64,000 nt of DNA, taken from a virus. A program made the translations under genes and the position numbers. The DNA is taken from positions 62,001 to 126,000 of IMG/VR virus record IMGVR_UViG_3300050343_000117; one strand, 5' to 3'. Shown here piece after piece: positions 45,616 to 53,069 of the stretch (positions are counted from its first letter, which is position 1; every line of letters begins with the position of its first letter). Under the pieces are notes generated by a model. The model was not told where the DNA came from, did no database searches, and saw nothing but the letters and a program-made list of their open reading frames with translations.

Positions 45616-45619
45616 CGAC

Positions 45620-45742
45620 ATGTCTAACATATTTCAACGATTAGAACTACAAGCGTTCCGTGCGGGTATTACACCTCGCACCAAAGAATCGCGAGATTGG
45701 TTTCGTAAGAAGATCAAGAACATGCGCAGTATCAAACGCTGA
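45620..45742 (+). CDS. Conserved T4-like virion protein, N-terminal fragment (frameshifted)
   Basis: Encodes MSNIFQRLELQAFRAGITPR followed by TKESRDWFRKKIKNM and then a premature stop. The family continues with NAEALMKEDPLKA, which is present in the second frame (about 45737-45775), and then QEIVGSMYMFFYDPK in the third. Two indels (about 45738 and 45770) therefore separate this piece from the main part. The joined protein would be about 200 residues. Confidence 0.6.
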   Translation: MSNIFQRLELQAFRAGITPRTKESRDWFRKKIKNMRSIKR

Positions 45743-45798
45743 GGCCTTGATGAAAGAAGACCCGTTGAAAGCAAACGGGTCAAGAAATCGTCGGTAGT

Positions 45799-46212
45799 AT
45801 GTACATGTTCTTCTACGATCCTAAACATAAAGATACATTACCGTACTATGACACATTTCCATTGGTCGTCGTAGTAGGTCCGGCAGAAGGTGGGTTCTAT
45901 GGGTTGAACCTACACTACCTTCCACCTATCCTACGTGCGAAGATGTTGGATGCGTTGATGGATATCACACGAATACTAAGTTCAACAGACTCTACACGAT
46001 TCAAGATGTCGTATGAGTTGTTGGTCAAGACAAGTAAGTTGAAGTACTTTAAACCGTGTTTCAAACACTATCTGAATGAACACGTACAGAGTAAGTTCGC
46101 AATGGTACCTGCACCAGAGTGGGAGATTGCTACATTCCTACCGACCGCAGACTTCCGTAAGGCAAACTCTAAGAAGGTCTACTACGACTCTAAACAGATG
46201 ATAGGCGAATAG
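45799..46212 (+). CDS. Conserved T4-like virion protein, main part (gp2-like DNA end protector?)
   Basis: Contains MFFYDPKHKDTLPYYDTFPL, then GGFYGLNLHYLPPILRAKML and FKPCFKHYLNEHV with PEWEIATFLPTADFRKA, a block that is conserved across marine T4-like phages next to gp4. Its T4 equivalent is not certain to me. Neighbourhood with gp4 makes the DNA-end protector gp2 one candidate, and a neck or tail-completion protein another. It ends 2 bases before the tail-tube gene. The start shown is an internal ATG; the true start is at 45620. Confidence 0.6.
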   Translation: MYMFFYDPKHKDTLPYYDTFPLVVVVGPAEGGFYGLNLHYLPPILRAKMLDALMDITRILSSTDSTRFKMSYELLVKTSKLKYFKPCFKHYLNEHVQSKFAMVPAPEWEIATFLPTADFRKANSKKVYYDSKQMIGE

Positions 46213-46214
46213 AA

Positions 46215-46835
46215 ATGGCAGGAATAGAAGAGTTAAAAAGTAAACTGATAGCAAAGAATGGTATCGCAATGGCGAACCAGTTCGCGGTCAATCTACCTAC
46301 CTTGGATAAGAATACCTCATCGGACACACTTAATGTCTTATGTAAAGAGGTAAGTCTGCCTGGCCGTCAAATGATGAGCCTGGATAGGACAGTCGGTATA
46401 TTTCAAGAGAAGGTGGTGAATGGATTTGGTGTAGAGGATGTCACGATGACTTTCTATGTGCTGAATGACTATGGTGTCCGTAGATACTTTGATGAATGGA
46501 CCAAGTTAATATACACCGACATAAAAAGAGGTGAGGTTAACTATAAGAACAACTACACCTTTGATGTCAACATTCGCCAACTACAAAAACCTTTAGCAAG
46601 ATTTGGATTCGATATAGGTCCATTTGATATAAATCTAGATGTGGGAAATAAGTCTATATACAGTGTAAAACTAATAGAGGCGTTTCCAACATCTATTGCA
46701 GCAATCCCACTGTCTAATGACGGTCAATTGGTCGAGTGTACTGTACAACTTTCATATACCGACTATGAAGTAATCAAGGATGAAAGAGAGTTGTTTGATC
46801 CTAGTATCAATATAAATCTAGGTGGATTAATTTAA
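46215..46835 (+). CDS. gp54: Tail-tube-type protein (gp19 fold, likely gp54 tube initiator)
   Basis: Has the tail-tube fold signature: MANQFAVNLPTL, CKEVSLPGRQMMSLDR, VTMTFYVLNDYGVRRYFDEW and the C-terminal LVECTVQLSYTDYEVI. T4 gp19 (main tube) and gp54 (tube initiator on the baseplate) share this fold. I favour gp54 because it is followed by gp26 and a tape-measure-like gene and no sheath gene is nearby, but gp19 is not excluded. 206 residues. The main tube gene would then lie outside this window. Confidence 0.7.
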   Translation: MAGIEELKSKLIAKNGIAMANQFAVNLPTLDKNTSSDTLNVLCKEVSLPGRQMMSLDRTVGIFQEKVVNGFGVEDVTMTFYVLNDYGVRRYFDEWTKLIYTDIKRGEVNYKNNYTFDVNIRQLQKPLARFGFDIGPFDINLDVGNKSIYSVKLIEAFPTSIAAIPLSNDGQLVECTVQLSYTDYEVIKDERELFDPSININLGGLI

Positions 46836-46855
46836 TATACATTATAGGATAAATC

Positions 46856-47563
46856 ATGGCATTACCAAAACTGAATGAAAACCCAAGTTATAGCATTGAA
46901 GTACCGTCTACAGGACAGAAGACTACATTTAGACCTTTCCTAGTAAAGGAACAGAAAAACCTCCTGATTGCATATGAAACACAAGAGCGCAAAGATATGG
47001 TACGTGCGATATTGCGAACTATCGACGCTTGTGTTGAAGAACCTTTGGAAGGTACATTGACTACATTCGATGTAGACTATCTATTTACAAAAATTCGTGC
47101 CAAGTCGGTAGGCGAATCCGCAGATATTCAGGTATCCTGTAGTGAATGCGGTGAAGCAAATAAGGTTTCGGTTGAGCTTGATGACATTAAGATGAGTGGG
47201 GAGACAACAAATAATCTGATCGAAATTACTGATAGTGTTTCTATACAGATGCGTTATCCATCATATGAAGAGTTCTTGAACAATGATTCATTATTGTCTA
47301 CCGAAACAACGACAGAGGGTCTATGGGAGTTATTAGTCGTTTGTATGGAAGCAGTGTTGACAGACGAAGAACGAATCTCTATGAATGATCAGTCAAAAGA
47401 AGACGTGTCAGAATTCATTGACTCTATGACTTCAGATCAGTTTGCGAAAGTATCTGAATTTATCAATTCGGTTCCTAGCGTAACACAAGATGTTAAATTT
47501 GAATGTACGTCTTGTGGCCATGCGAATGAAAGAACACTAAAGGGGATGGATGATTTTTTTTAG
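46856..47563 (+). CDS. gp26: Baseplate hub protein gp26 (T4_baseplate family)
   Basis: The 235-residue product has the family motif LVKEQKNLLIAYETQERKDM, a DVDYLFTKIRAKSVGE segment and two zinc-ribbon-like pairs, CSECG (Cys95, Cys98) and CTSCG (Cys217, Cys220). The C-terminus is GMDDFF. The gene ends in a run of eight T followed by AG. By position it is the equivalent of the tail-assembly chaperone that precedes the tape measure in other tailed phages. An ordinary ribosome site (AGGATAAATC) precedes the ATG. Confidence 0.85.
   Translation: MALPKLNENPSYSIEVPSTGQKTTFRPFLVKEQKNLLIAYETQERKDMVRAILRTIDACVEEPLEGTLTTFDVDYLFTKIRAKSVGESADIQVSCSECGEANKVSVELDDIKMSGETTNNLIEITDSVSIQMRYPSYEEFLNNDSLLSTETTTEGLWELLVVCMEAVLTDEERISMNDQSKEDVSEFIDSMTSDQFAKVSEFINSVPSVTQDVKFECTSCGHANERTLKGMDDFF
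47554..47561 (+). promoter_or_regulatory. U8 slippery site for -1 ribosomal frameshifting
   Basis: T8 precedes AG so that the zero frame reads TTT TTT TAG, a slippery heptamer of the U-UUU-UUU type with the stop as the next codon. Both tRNAs can re-pair perfectly after slipping. Confidence 0.6.
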
Positions 47564-47742
47564 TAAATCTCTCTCATGATAACTTGACAAATTACTATCA
47601 AGTTAACTTCCAGCTTCTTAACAACTTTAATTACTCACTGGAAGAGGTCGAAACAATGATTCCGTGGGAGAGAGAGATCTACTTAATGATGTTGATAGAA
47701 GACATCAAAGAGAAAAACGAAAGGGCAAAACAACAAGGATAA
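47554..47742 (+). CDS. Probable -1 frameshift extension of gp26 (gpG/gpGT-type, gp51-like?)
   Basis: The -1 frame is open from the T8 run (47554-47561) to 47742 and encodes LVNLSHDNLTNYYQVNFQ, then YSLEEVETMIPWEREIYLMM and a charged tail, 60 residues. There is no start codon with a ribosome site. A ribosome reading GAT TTT TTT that slips back one base would enter this frame exactly. The MxPWEREIY motif is a hallmark of tail-chaperone/hub-assembly small proteins. The stop lies 3 bases before the tape-measure ATG. It could also be a separate gene whose start was lost by an indel. Confidence 0.65.
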   Translation, partial: FFLVNLSHDNLTNYYQVNFQLLNNFNYSLEEVETMIPWEREIYLMMLIEDIKEKNERAKQQG

Positions 47743-47745
47743 TAA

Positions 47746-47979
47746 ATGTCTACTCTCAAAGAAGTGTCCGACAACTTAAAATCAGTTGACCAAAAAATGG
47801 CATCTGTTAGATCGGGACAATACGACCAGAACAGATTGAATATTGATAATTCTGACAGATTGATAGCTGTTATGGAAGACGTTGTCATGCGTACTGGTCG
47901 TAGCGAAAATATCCTTAGCCAAATGTTTGGTCATCTCGGTTACATTAGACGCAAACTGCAAAAGGGGCGTTTCTGTTGA
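47746..47979 (+). CDS. Tape-measure/hub-like protein, N-terminal part
   Basis: Starts at an ATG with an AAGGAT ribosome site 6 bases upstream, directly behind the gp26 extension. It encodes MSTLKEVSDNLKSVDQKMAS and NILSQMFGHLGYIRRKLQKG, a helical N-terminus. At the G4 run 47964-47967 the frame is lost (RFC, stop). Adding one G restores KGGVSVEKDSS in the next frame. Position after the tail chaperone predicts the length-determining protein (gp29 analogue). Confidence 0.65.
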   Translation: MSTLKEVSDNLKSVDQKMASVRSGQYDQNRLNIDNSDRLIAVMEDVVMRTGRSENILSQMFGHLGYIRRKLQKGRFC

Positions 47980-48673
47980 AAAAGACTCTTCAGTCGTTGA
48001 AAGAGATCCGTCATTCGTAGGTCCGATTCGACCAGACCCTGTCGCCACAGGAGATTCTTTAGAAGAACGGAGAGAGCAACAACAATGGCAGAATGATTTG
48101 TTAGATGCCATCCGTAATCTTTCAGATAATCCACCTAAAGAAGATAAAGACCCAAAAAAAGAATCCTCTGGTCTATTACGACTAGGTAAGCTAGCATCTG
48201 CGGCGGCCATAACTATAGGTGCACTGACTGGTTCGATAGCTAGTCTTTTTAAACCATTAGCATGGCTTACAAGTAAGTTGACACCTAAAACGTTAAAATC
48301 CTTCATGGGTAAGATAGGGTATACGATTAAAGCAGTCTTCGTTGAAGGAGGCCGAGCAATAAAAAACGCAGTCGGCAACTTTGCTAGCAAATTAAAAACC
48401 CTATTCACGGAGAACAAAATAGCTAAGCTCCTAGTGTCAATCTCCGAAAAATTTAAATCATTTACAAAACCCCTTGATACATTAAAAGATACCCTTTCCT
48501 TTACTAAGGGTGGTAAAGGCGGAAGCATATTTAAAAGAATAGGTGCTGCGTTTACAAAAATATTTTCACTGTTTGGTAGCTTTGGCAGAACAATTGCTAC
48601 TGTTTTCAAAATAGCATCTAGGGTATTTGGCTCCCCTTGTAGCTGCATTTATTGCGGGAAAAAATATTCTTAA
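47968..48673 (+). CDS. Tape-measure/hub-like protein, middle part
   Basis: This frame encodes VEKDSSVVERDPSFVGPIRP, a coiled segment (SLEERREQQQWQNDLLDAIR), and then a long series of small amphipathic and hydrophobic helices (AAAITIGALTGSIASLFKPL, IGAAFTKIFSLFGSFGRTIA). These are typical of tape-measure proteins, which line the tube and may enter the cell membrane. At 48629 the frame shifts again (FGSPCSCIYCGKK, stop), and one missing G at GG before CTCCCC accounts for it. Confidence 0.65.
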
Positions 48674-49358
48674 TGACATAAAGACCGGAGACTTAGGTTT
48701 TGGTACAATTGCGCGTATAATCGATGACTTAATCAAATTCTTTGTTATTGATATGTTGGATATGGTTAAGGGCGCATTTGGATGGATTTCTGGAAAACTT
48801 GGGTTCGAAGGAATTCAAGAATTTCTCTCATCTTTTAGTTTTGGTGATTTATACTTGCTATTAAAAGAAAAGCTATTTGGTGTAATTGAAAGTATAGGTA
48901 CCTATGCAAGTGATATATTTGGAGATCTCATCGGTGGATTTAAAAAATTAATATCTGGAGATTTCATCGAGGGAATTGTAGGTATCTTTACTGCTATTAA
49001 TAAACCATTTAAAGATCTGAAGAAATGGTTGGGAAATATAGTATTAAGAGTTTTAGAGACACTTACTCCTAAAAATTTAGCATTACTTGCAGCTGGGTCG
49101 GAAAACGCCAAGGGATTTGATTATATACTGAAGGGAGAAGCGGCCGCACAGGTGGATGCGGTGAAACCTATGACTGGATCAGAATTGGATAAAGCAGTAA
49201 AAGAGAATAATAAAACAAGCGACAATCCAATAATTATACAGGATAACAGTAACAATTCAACCAACACTTCAGGTGGAGGCGGGGGTGAAACTCATGTACA
49301 TACCGGAGTCACTTCAACTGACGGTGCAGATCCAAACATTTTAGCATTTGGTAGATAA
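48627..49358 (+). CDS. Tape-measure/hub-like protein, C-terminal part
   Basis: Continues with APLVAAFIAGKNILNDIKTG and repeated amphipathic segments (IIDDLIKFFVIDMLDMVKGAF, SGDFIEGIVGIFTAINKPF read in pieces), then a flexible Asn/Gly-rich linker (DNSNNSTNTSGGGGGETHVH) and a conserved end DPNILAFGR. The joined protein is about 538 residues against 590 in T4 gp29. No catalytic motif. Followed by the bidirectional hairpin at 49357-49381. Confidence 0.65.
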   Translation: MAPLVAAFIAGKNILNDIKTGDLGFGTIARIIDDLIKFFVIDMLDMVKGAFGWISGKLGFEGIQEFLSSFSFGDLYLLLKEKLFGVIESIGTYASDIFGDLIGGFKKLISGDFIEGIVGIFTAINKPFKDLKKWLGNIVLRVLETLTPKNLALLAAGSENAKGFDYILKGEAAAQVDAVKPMTGSELDKAVKENNKTSDNPIIIQDNSNNSTNTSGGGGGETHVHTGVTSTDGADPNILAFGR

Positions 49359-49381
49359 AAAAAGGGAGTCCGAAGACTCCC
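49357..49381 (-). terminator. Strong rho-independent terminator between convergent units
   Basis: On the minus strand GGGAGTC-TTCG-GACTCCC forms a 7-bp stem closed by a UUCG tetraloop and is followed by seven U. It ends the gp33-gp32 unit. On the plus strand the same hairpin lies just beyond the tape-measure stop and may end that transcript too. Confidence 0.85.
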
Positions 49382-49401
49382 AAAGACTACCAAACAATCA
49401 A

Positions 49402-49665
49402 TTAGTTTGGATTGGACATATTAATAATCGCTTGTACGATCCTTGCCTTGTTGGCAGATTTAGGTACAGACACTCCAAGATCACTAGCCCTTTCAACCAA
49501 TTGAGCCTTTGTTAAGGACATCAACTCAGACTGATCTGGTTGAGTCGGAGTGGTAGGGGAAGTACCCCCACCCGTTGTCTTTTCCGGTTTGCTTGATACT
49601 GATCGGTAGATCAGACCAAATGCAACTAATCCCGCTAGGATTAGAATAATCATATTTGTATCCAT
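49402..49665 (-). CDS. Membrane-anchored small protein with SAP/HeH-like domain, 87 aa
   Basis: Residues 5-22 are a single transmembrane helix (MIILILAGLVAFGLIYRSV). A Pro/Thr/Gly-rich linker follows. The C-terminal 40 residues (MSLTKAQLVERASDLGVSV, then KANKARIVQAI-like) have the helix-extension-helix pattern of SAP/Rho-N domains, which bind nucleic acid. It directly follows gp32 by 2 bases. A role in attaching phage DNA or RNA to the membrane is inference. Confidence 0.6.
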   Translation of the reverse strand: MDTNMIILILAGLVAFGLIYRSVSSKPEKTTGGGTSPTTPTQPDQSELMSLTKAQLVERASDLGVSVPKSANKARIVQAIINMSNPN

Positions 49666-49667
49666 TT

Positions 49668-50618
49668 TTAGTCCTCCGCAGCCATCTGCGCAAAGTAAGA
49701 CAGTGTATCGTCCGCTTCCGCCGCAACCAAAGGTGCAGCCTCAACAGCAGGAGCAGATACCACAGTCGGTTCTGACGACTCACGCATAGGTGCCGCTTCA
49801 GCAGTCTGCGCAAGTGCCTCGTTCTTGATAGTTGCACCAGCACCAGTTGCGAGACCCAGTACGGTCTCCAACTTGTTCTTCAACTCATCATAAGTCTTGA
49901 ACCACTTGGCGTCGTGTGCATTCGGATAGTCTGGTACTACAAACTCGTTTAAGTCATATAGTGTGTTATACACCGTTTCAAGTTTAGTCTCATCTGAACC
50001 TAGGTATGCAGAAGGAGACTTGAAGTCTGACTTATCATAGTTACGATATCCCGCAACATTACGGATCTTCAGTTCGAAGTCAGCGCCAGCCCAAAAGTCG
50101 AATGGGTTTACTGGTTCTTCGCCAGGAAATTCTGGTTGCATCTGATCCATAATCTTATCAAAGATCTTCTTACCAAACTCATAGATGAAAGTCTTGCCGT
50201 TGTTGGCAGGGTTAGAAGGATCATTAATAACTTGGATGTTAGTAACGTAGTGTAGACGACGCTTCTGTCGACGTGCAGTTTCCTTATCCTCTTCGATACC
50301 TGAGTTCCACAGACGCGAGTTCAACTCACCTAGTGGATCGTTCTGACCTAGGGTCGTTAGTGAACGCTCGATGTACCATTGTCCGGTTGGACCCTTGAAT
50401 GCGTGGTCCCAATAACGGACCCACGGTAGGTCTTGACCTTCGGTAGCGGGAAGGAAACGAATCACGGCATAACCATTACCCTGTTCATCAACAGTTGGTT
50501 TCCACTTGCGATCGTCTTGGTATTTGTTGGTGTTAGTTGTCTGACCTGACGCTTCGGTAGCGGCAGTGACAAGTTTGGAGATGTCCATAGACTTGGACTT
50601 TAGATTTGCAAAAGACAT
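49668..50618 (-). CDS. gp32: Single-stranded DNA-binding protein gp32
   Basis: Replication/recombination ssDNA-binding protein. The family core is clear: GYAVIRFLPATEGQDLPWVR, HAFKGPTGQWYIERSLTTLG, RRQKRRLHYVTNIQVINDP, FIYEFGKKIFDKIMDQM and NPFDFWAGADFELKIRNVAG. The N-terminal basic/hydrophobic segment (SFANLKSKSMDISKLV) should mediate cooperativity. The acidic C-terminus (AEADDTLSYFAQMAAED) should bind partners. The Cys residues of the T4 zinc ribbon are absent, as in cyanophage-type gp32. A TATAAATA lies upstream, suggesting late boosting. Confidence 0.92.
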   Translation of the reverse strand: MSFANLKSKSMDISKLVTAATEASGQTTNTNKYQDDRKWKPTVDEQGNGYAVIRFLPATEGQDLPWVRYWDHAFKGPTGQWYIERSLTTLGQNDPLGELNSRLWNSGIEEDKETARRQKRRLHYVTNIQVINDPSNPANNGKTFIYEFGKKIFDKIMDQMQPEFPGEEPVNPFDFWAGADFELKIRNVAGYRNYDKSDFKSPSAYLGSDETKLETVYNTLYDLNEFVVPDYPNAHDAKWFKTYDELKNKLETVLGLATGAGATIKNEALAQTAEAAPMRESSEPTVVSAPAVEAAPLVAAEADDTLSYFAQMAAED

Positions 50619-50680
50619 AATATTTCCTTAAATATAAACTTAAATATAAACAATGTATGAGATTGCCTCTAGGGCATTAC

Positions 50681-50688
50681 TATTTATA
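50681..50688 (-). promoter_or_regulatory. T4-type late promoter upstream of gp32
   Basis: An exact TATAAATA on the minus strand, 63 bases before the gp32 ATG and overlapping the gp33 stop codon (50684). The only late core seen in the right-hand (early) region. Confidence 0.6.
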
Positions 50689-50920
50689 CGTCTAGTGTAT
50701 TCTGCTTCGGCAGAAAATTCAACTGACGTGCTTCACTCTCTAGATGTTCTACGATAGTGGGAGACAGATACTTCTTGATGTCTTCCAGCTCTAATCCGTT
50801 CTTCTCACAGAGATGTACAATGGAATCCATGTACGACATTCTGTTTTGAAAAACGAAACTCTCAATCATCGCAGAGAATGATTTCTTGGTTAGGAATTTC
50901 TCTTCAGTAGTCTCATCCAT
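50684..50920 (-). CDS. gp33: Late-transcription co-activator gp33
   Basis: A small protein that in T4 links RNA polymerase, the late sigma factor and the sliding clamp. The 78-residue product matches the marine T4-like gp33 pattern: KFLTKKSFSAMIESFV, then MSYMDSIVHLCEKNGLELED, IKKYLSPTIVEHLESEA and the end LNFLPKQNTLDV. The C-terminal hydrophobic stretch is the probable clamp-binding element. It overlaps the upstream gene by 8 bases and lies directly ahead of gp32. Confidence 0.8.
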   Translation of the reverse strand: MDETTEEKFLTKKSFSAMIESFVFQNRMSYMDSIVHLCEKNGLELEDIKKYLSPTIVEHLESEARQLNFLPKQNTLDV

Positions 50921-51173
50921 TGATTACCTCAATCGCACGGACATTATCAACGCGGAAAGACCGCCATGATTGCTTGTCGATTGCGAATGCGCGGATCACA
51001 GACTTATTTACAGAAAAGTCATCCACTTGACTGACCTTAGACTCCGACAGTTCAGGCATATAGTCTGTCTGGAGAGTACATGGCATAATGCGTTCCTCAC
51101 CGTTGACCTTACTAAATGTGACCTGAAGTACGTTTGATCGAAGTTGATCAACTATATTATCATAACTAAACAT
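50913..51173 (-). CDS. Small SH3-like beta-barrel protein, 86 aa
   Basis: The start is set at the ATG giving MFSYDNIVDQLRSNVLQVTF, which has a perfect AAGGAGGA ribosome site. The longer open frame upstream has none. The pattern VTFSKVNGEERIMPCTL...KSWRSFRVDNVRAIEV resembles the small SH3-like/WYL-adjacent proteins common in T4-like phages. Function unknown. Overlaps gp33 by 8 bases. Confidence 0.65.
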   Translation of the reverse strand: MFSYDNIVDQLRSNVLQVTFSKVNGEERIMPCTLQTDYMPELSESKVSQVDDFSVNKSVIRAFAIDKQSWRSFRVDNVRAIEVING

Positions 51174-51183
51174 CGACTCCTCC

Positions 51184-51471
51184 TTAGAATCGTTCAAACT
51201 CTTCTTCCTCAGCAGCCTCTTCTTCTGACGCATGGATTGCTTCAAGAAAAGCTTCACTACCATCCAATACCGCAATCGTGTGCTCAAATGCATCTAGTGT
51301 AAGAAGAATGTTCTTACGCTCTTCATCTGCTTCATCACGTTCGTGGTAATCCTTAATGTAAGAATCAAGGGTATCTAAGTATGCACAACGCATGAACTCG
51401 CGTGTGATAAGTTCCACGTCATTACGTGGGTATTGACCTAAGTCAATTAGGTTTTCTGGCGTACTGGCCAT
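51184..51471 (-). CDS. Acidic hypothetical protein, 95 aa
   Basis: The start is placed at the ATG that overlaps the preceding stop (TAATG), giving MASTPENLIDLGQYPRNDVE. Helical, with a very acidic C-terminal tail (HASEEEAAEEEEFERF). No family recognised. Such acidic small early proteins of phages often bind host enzymes, but nothing specific is visible. Confidence 0.6.
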   Translation of the reverse strand: MASTPENLIDLGQYPRNDVELITREFMRCAYLDTLDSYIKDYHERDEADEERKNILLTLDAFEHTIAVLDGSEAFLEAIHASEEEAAEEEEFERF

Positions 51472-51695
51472 TAGTTCCATTCCTCATTTTGGTTTGCTTC
51501 ATATACATCGGAGAAGTGAGTATTGACGAATCGGTCCTCATCTCCCCAGCGTACATCTGACTTATAGTCTTGACGATCAAGACTTACTACTTCATCGGCA
51601 AGTTTTTTGTTAGACTTACTGATCTTACTATGCTTCTGAATCTTGAGTGCTGCTGCACGAATCATTGCATAACGTACTTCTTTACTTACTGCCAT
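51471..51695 (-). CDS. Hypothetical early protein, 74 aa
   Basis: Begins MAVSKEVRYAMIRAAALKIQ, then a basic helix and an acidic C-terminal part (WGDEDRFVNTHFSDVYEAN). No family recognised. The -10 box of its promoter ends only one base before this ATG, so the transcript would start inside the frame. Translation may instead begin at Met11 (MIRAAALKIQKHSK), which has an AAAGAAG stretch upstream. First gene of the unit leading to gp33-gp32. Confidence 0.55.
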   Translation of the reverse strand: MAVSKEVRYAMIRAAALKIQKHSKISKSNKKLADEVVSLDRQDYKSDVRWGDEDRFVNTHFSDVYEANQNEEWN

Positions 51696-51696
51696 A

Positions 51697-51725
51697 ATTA
51701 TACCTTATATGTAGGGGGTTGTCAA
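51697..51725 (-). promoter_or_regulatory. Sigma70-type promoter for the gp33-gp32 unit
   Basis: Minus strand TTGACA, 17-base spacer, TATAAT: a perfect consensus. It lacks the AGCTACATAAA box found after other early promoters here. Confidence 0.8.
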
Positions 51726-51793
51726 GTGGCTAGAATCCATTATTTGGATACAGTTCATCTTTGGTCAATTGACCTCGTTTCTTCGACTCCTTC

Positions 51794-52285
51794 TTACGGT
51801 CGACGTGGGTAGAAGCGCGATTGAATTTCCGCGCATACTTCGCGACCGGATTCGATCGCTTGATAGATTTCTTCTTCATTATCATATGCCTCGTTTTCCC
51901 ATGGCTGATCAGAGTACTTCATGTTCTCATACTCTTGCCCATCGAATATCCACTTATAGGACATCACACCTTCATTCAGAGTTAGTCCAGTATGAATCAA
52001 TCGACCGCTTAGTATCTGCACTGCATGAATCATCTCATGGGCAATGTTGATTTTCATTTGTTTCTCATCGACCCGTTTGCCTTCGAAGTACTCAGCGATA
52101 GAGATATCAACTTGATCCTCATCGCCGTCAACTAGTCCAGCGAACGTACCTAGGTCATCGACGAATTCTAACTCGACGTGACCCGGCATGGTAGAGATTC
52201 CTAGAAACTGTGCAACCTTATGAACATAGGTGGACATCTCGTAACTAGGGGATTCCGCAACATCAACATTCTCAGCGTACTTCAT
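51794..52285 (-). CDS. Putative zinc metallopeptidase (SprT-like), 163 aa
   Basis: Contains the zincin motif HEMIH (residues 83-87) within KINIAHEMIHAVQILSG, and downstream PWENEAYDNEEEI, which resembles the third-ligand region of phage zincins. The N-terminal part (ISTMPGHVELEFVD) fits the SprT-like layout. A cytoplasmic enzyme that could cleave a host or phage protein. The catalytic Glu84 is present. Overlaps the preceding gene by one base. Confidence 0.65.
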   Translation of the reverse strand: MKYAENVDVAESPSYEMSTYVHKVAQFLGISTMPGHVELEFVDDLGTFAGLVDGDEDQVDISIAEYFEGKRVDEKQMKINIAHEMIHAVQILSGRLIHTGLTLNEGVMSYKWIFDGQEYENMKYSDQPWENEAYDNEEEIYQAIESGREVCAEIQSRFYPRRP

Positions 52286-52602
52286 TATTCTACCCGATCG
52301 TGGAAAGGAACCGCACCAGAGAAATCCCCTCCGGTGATCTCACGGACCTTTCGGTGGAATCGACTATCAGAAGTGGAGACGAATGTACCACCCATCATCG
52401 GACGTTCCGCGCCTAGGTACGTAGGACGAACAAAACAAGTTCCGTCAACATAACCCTTGACCAACTCAACCGCAGGGCGACCTACAGTTGGTTCGAACGG
52501 ACCTTCGACGTTTACGATGGTCACCGAAGTGAACCGTGAACTCATACCACCACCCGAACTGTCGGATTGGTCGGTACGATAAATATTTGCAATAAGACCC
52601 AT
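52285..52602 (-). CDS. Hypothetical protein, 105 aa
   Basis: The start is set at the ATG giving MGLIANIYRTDQSDSSGGGM because an AAGGAG ribosome site lies 6 bases upstream. Contains SVTIVNVEGPFEPTVGRPAV and FHRKVREITGGDFSGAVPFH. Small proteins of this type (GLIANIYR opening with a FTxVxIVNVEGPF strand) are common in marine T4-like phages, without known function. Confidence 0.65.
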   Translation of the reverse strand: MGLIANIYRTDQSDSSGGGMSSRFTSVTIVNVEGPFEPTVGRPAVELVKGYVDGTCFVRPTYLGAERPMMGGTFVSTSDSRFHRKVREITGGDFSGAVPFHDRVE

Positions 52603-52612
52603 AACTAACTCC

Positions 52613-52801
52613 TTAGTGAAAAGTTGCTTGTTGAACTTCAAGTTCTTGATTGATAAGGCGCATCATCTCATCGTTATTCAGACCCATCGAAGATAATGTC
52701 GCTATTGCAGTAGTAGAGTCGATGACATCATCAAGGAAAGAATCCATGACATCACGAACCGCTTCACCTATCTCGCCAGTGGCGAACCATTCAGTAGTCA
52801 T
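52613..52801 (-). CDS. Hypothetical protein, 62 aa
   Basis: Starts at the ATG overlapping the preceding stop (TGATG). Helical, acidic (EAVRDVMDSFLDDVIDSTTA), no family recognised. Part of the operon reading towards gp32. Confidence 0.55.
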   Translation of the reverse strand: MTTEWFATGEIGEAVRDVMDSFLDDVIDSTTAIATLSSMGLNNDEMMRLINQELEVQQATFH

Positions 52802-53034
52802 CACTTAACCTCAACAACTTTATTGTTCTTGAATTCGGTACCTTCTGGACCGACCAACTTACCGAGCAACCAGAAGTCTTCTGCCTGCAACTTAGAAACG
52901 TCGTTAGAATATCCTTCTTTAACGAAGTCTGGACCTAACTCATTGTAGTTGTTAAGGAACTGAACAGCATCGGTAACAGTATCGAAAGTCTGTGCATCGT
53001 GGTGGTTTGACATTTTGGGTTTTGCGTAGAACAT
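52801..53034 (-). CDS. Hypothetical early protein, 77 aa
   Basis: Begins MFYAKPKMSNHHDAQTFDTV and ends GTEFKNNKVVEVK. Possibly a small alpha/beta domain. No family recognised. First gene after the conserved early promoter at 53070-53098. Confidence 0.6.
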   Translation of the reverse strand: MFYAKPKMSNHHDAQTFDTVTDAVQFLNNYNELGPDFVKEGYSNDVSKLQAEDFWLLGKLVGPEGTEFKNNKVVEVK

Positions 53035-53069
53035 AATTTAAATCTCTCTCTTCATTAGTTTATGTAGCT

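Noticed and set aside
51173-51293. Extended N-terminus for the SH3-like protein
   Set aside because: The extra residues are antisense-like and basic, and the strong ribosome site is at the internal ATG (51173).
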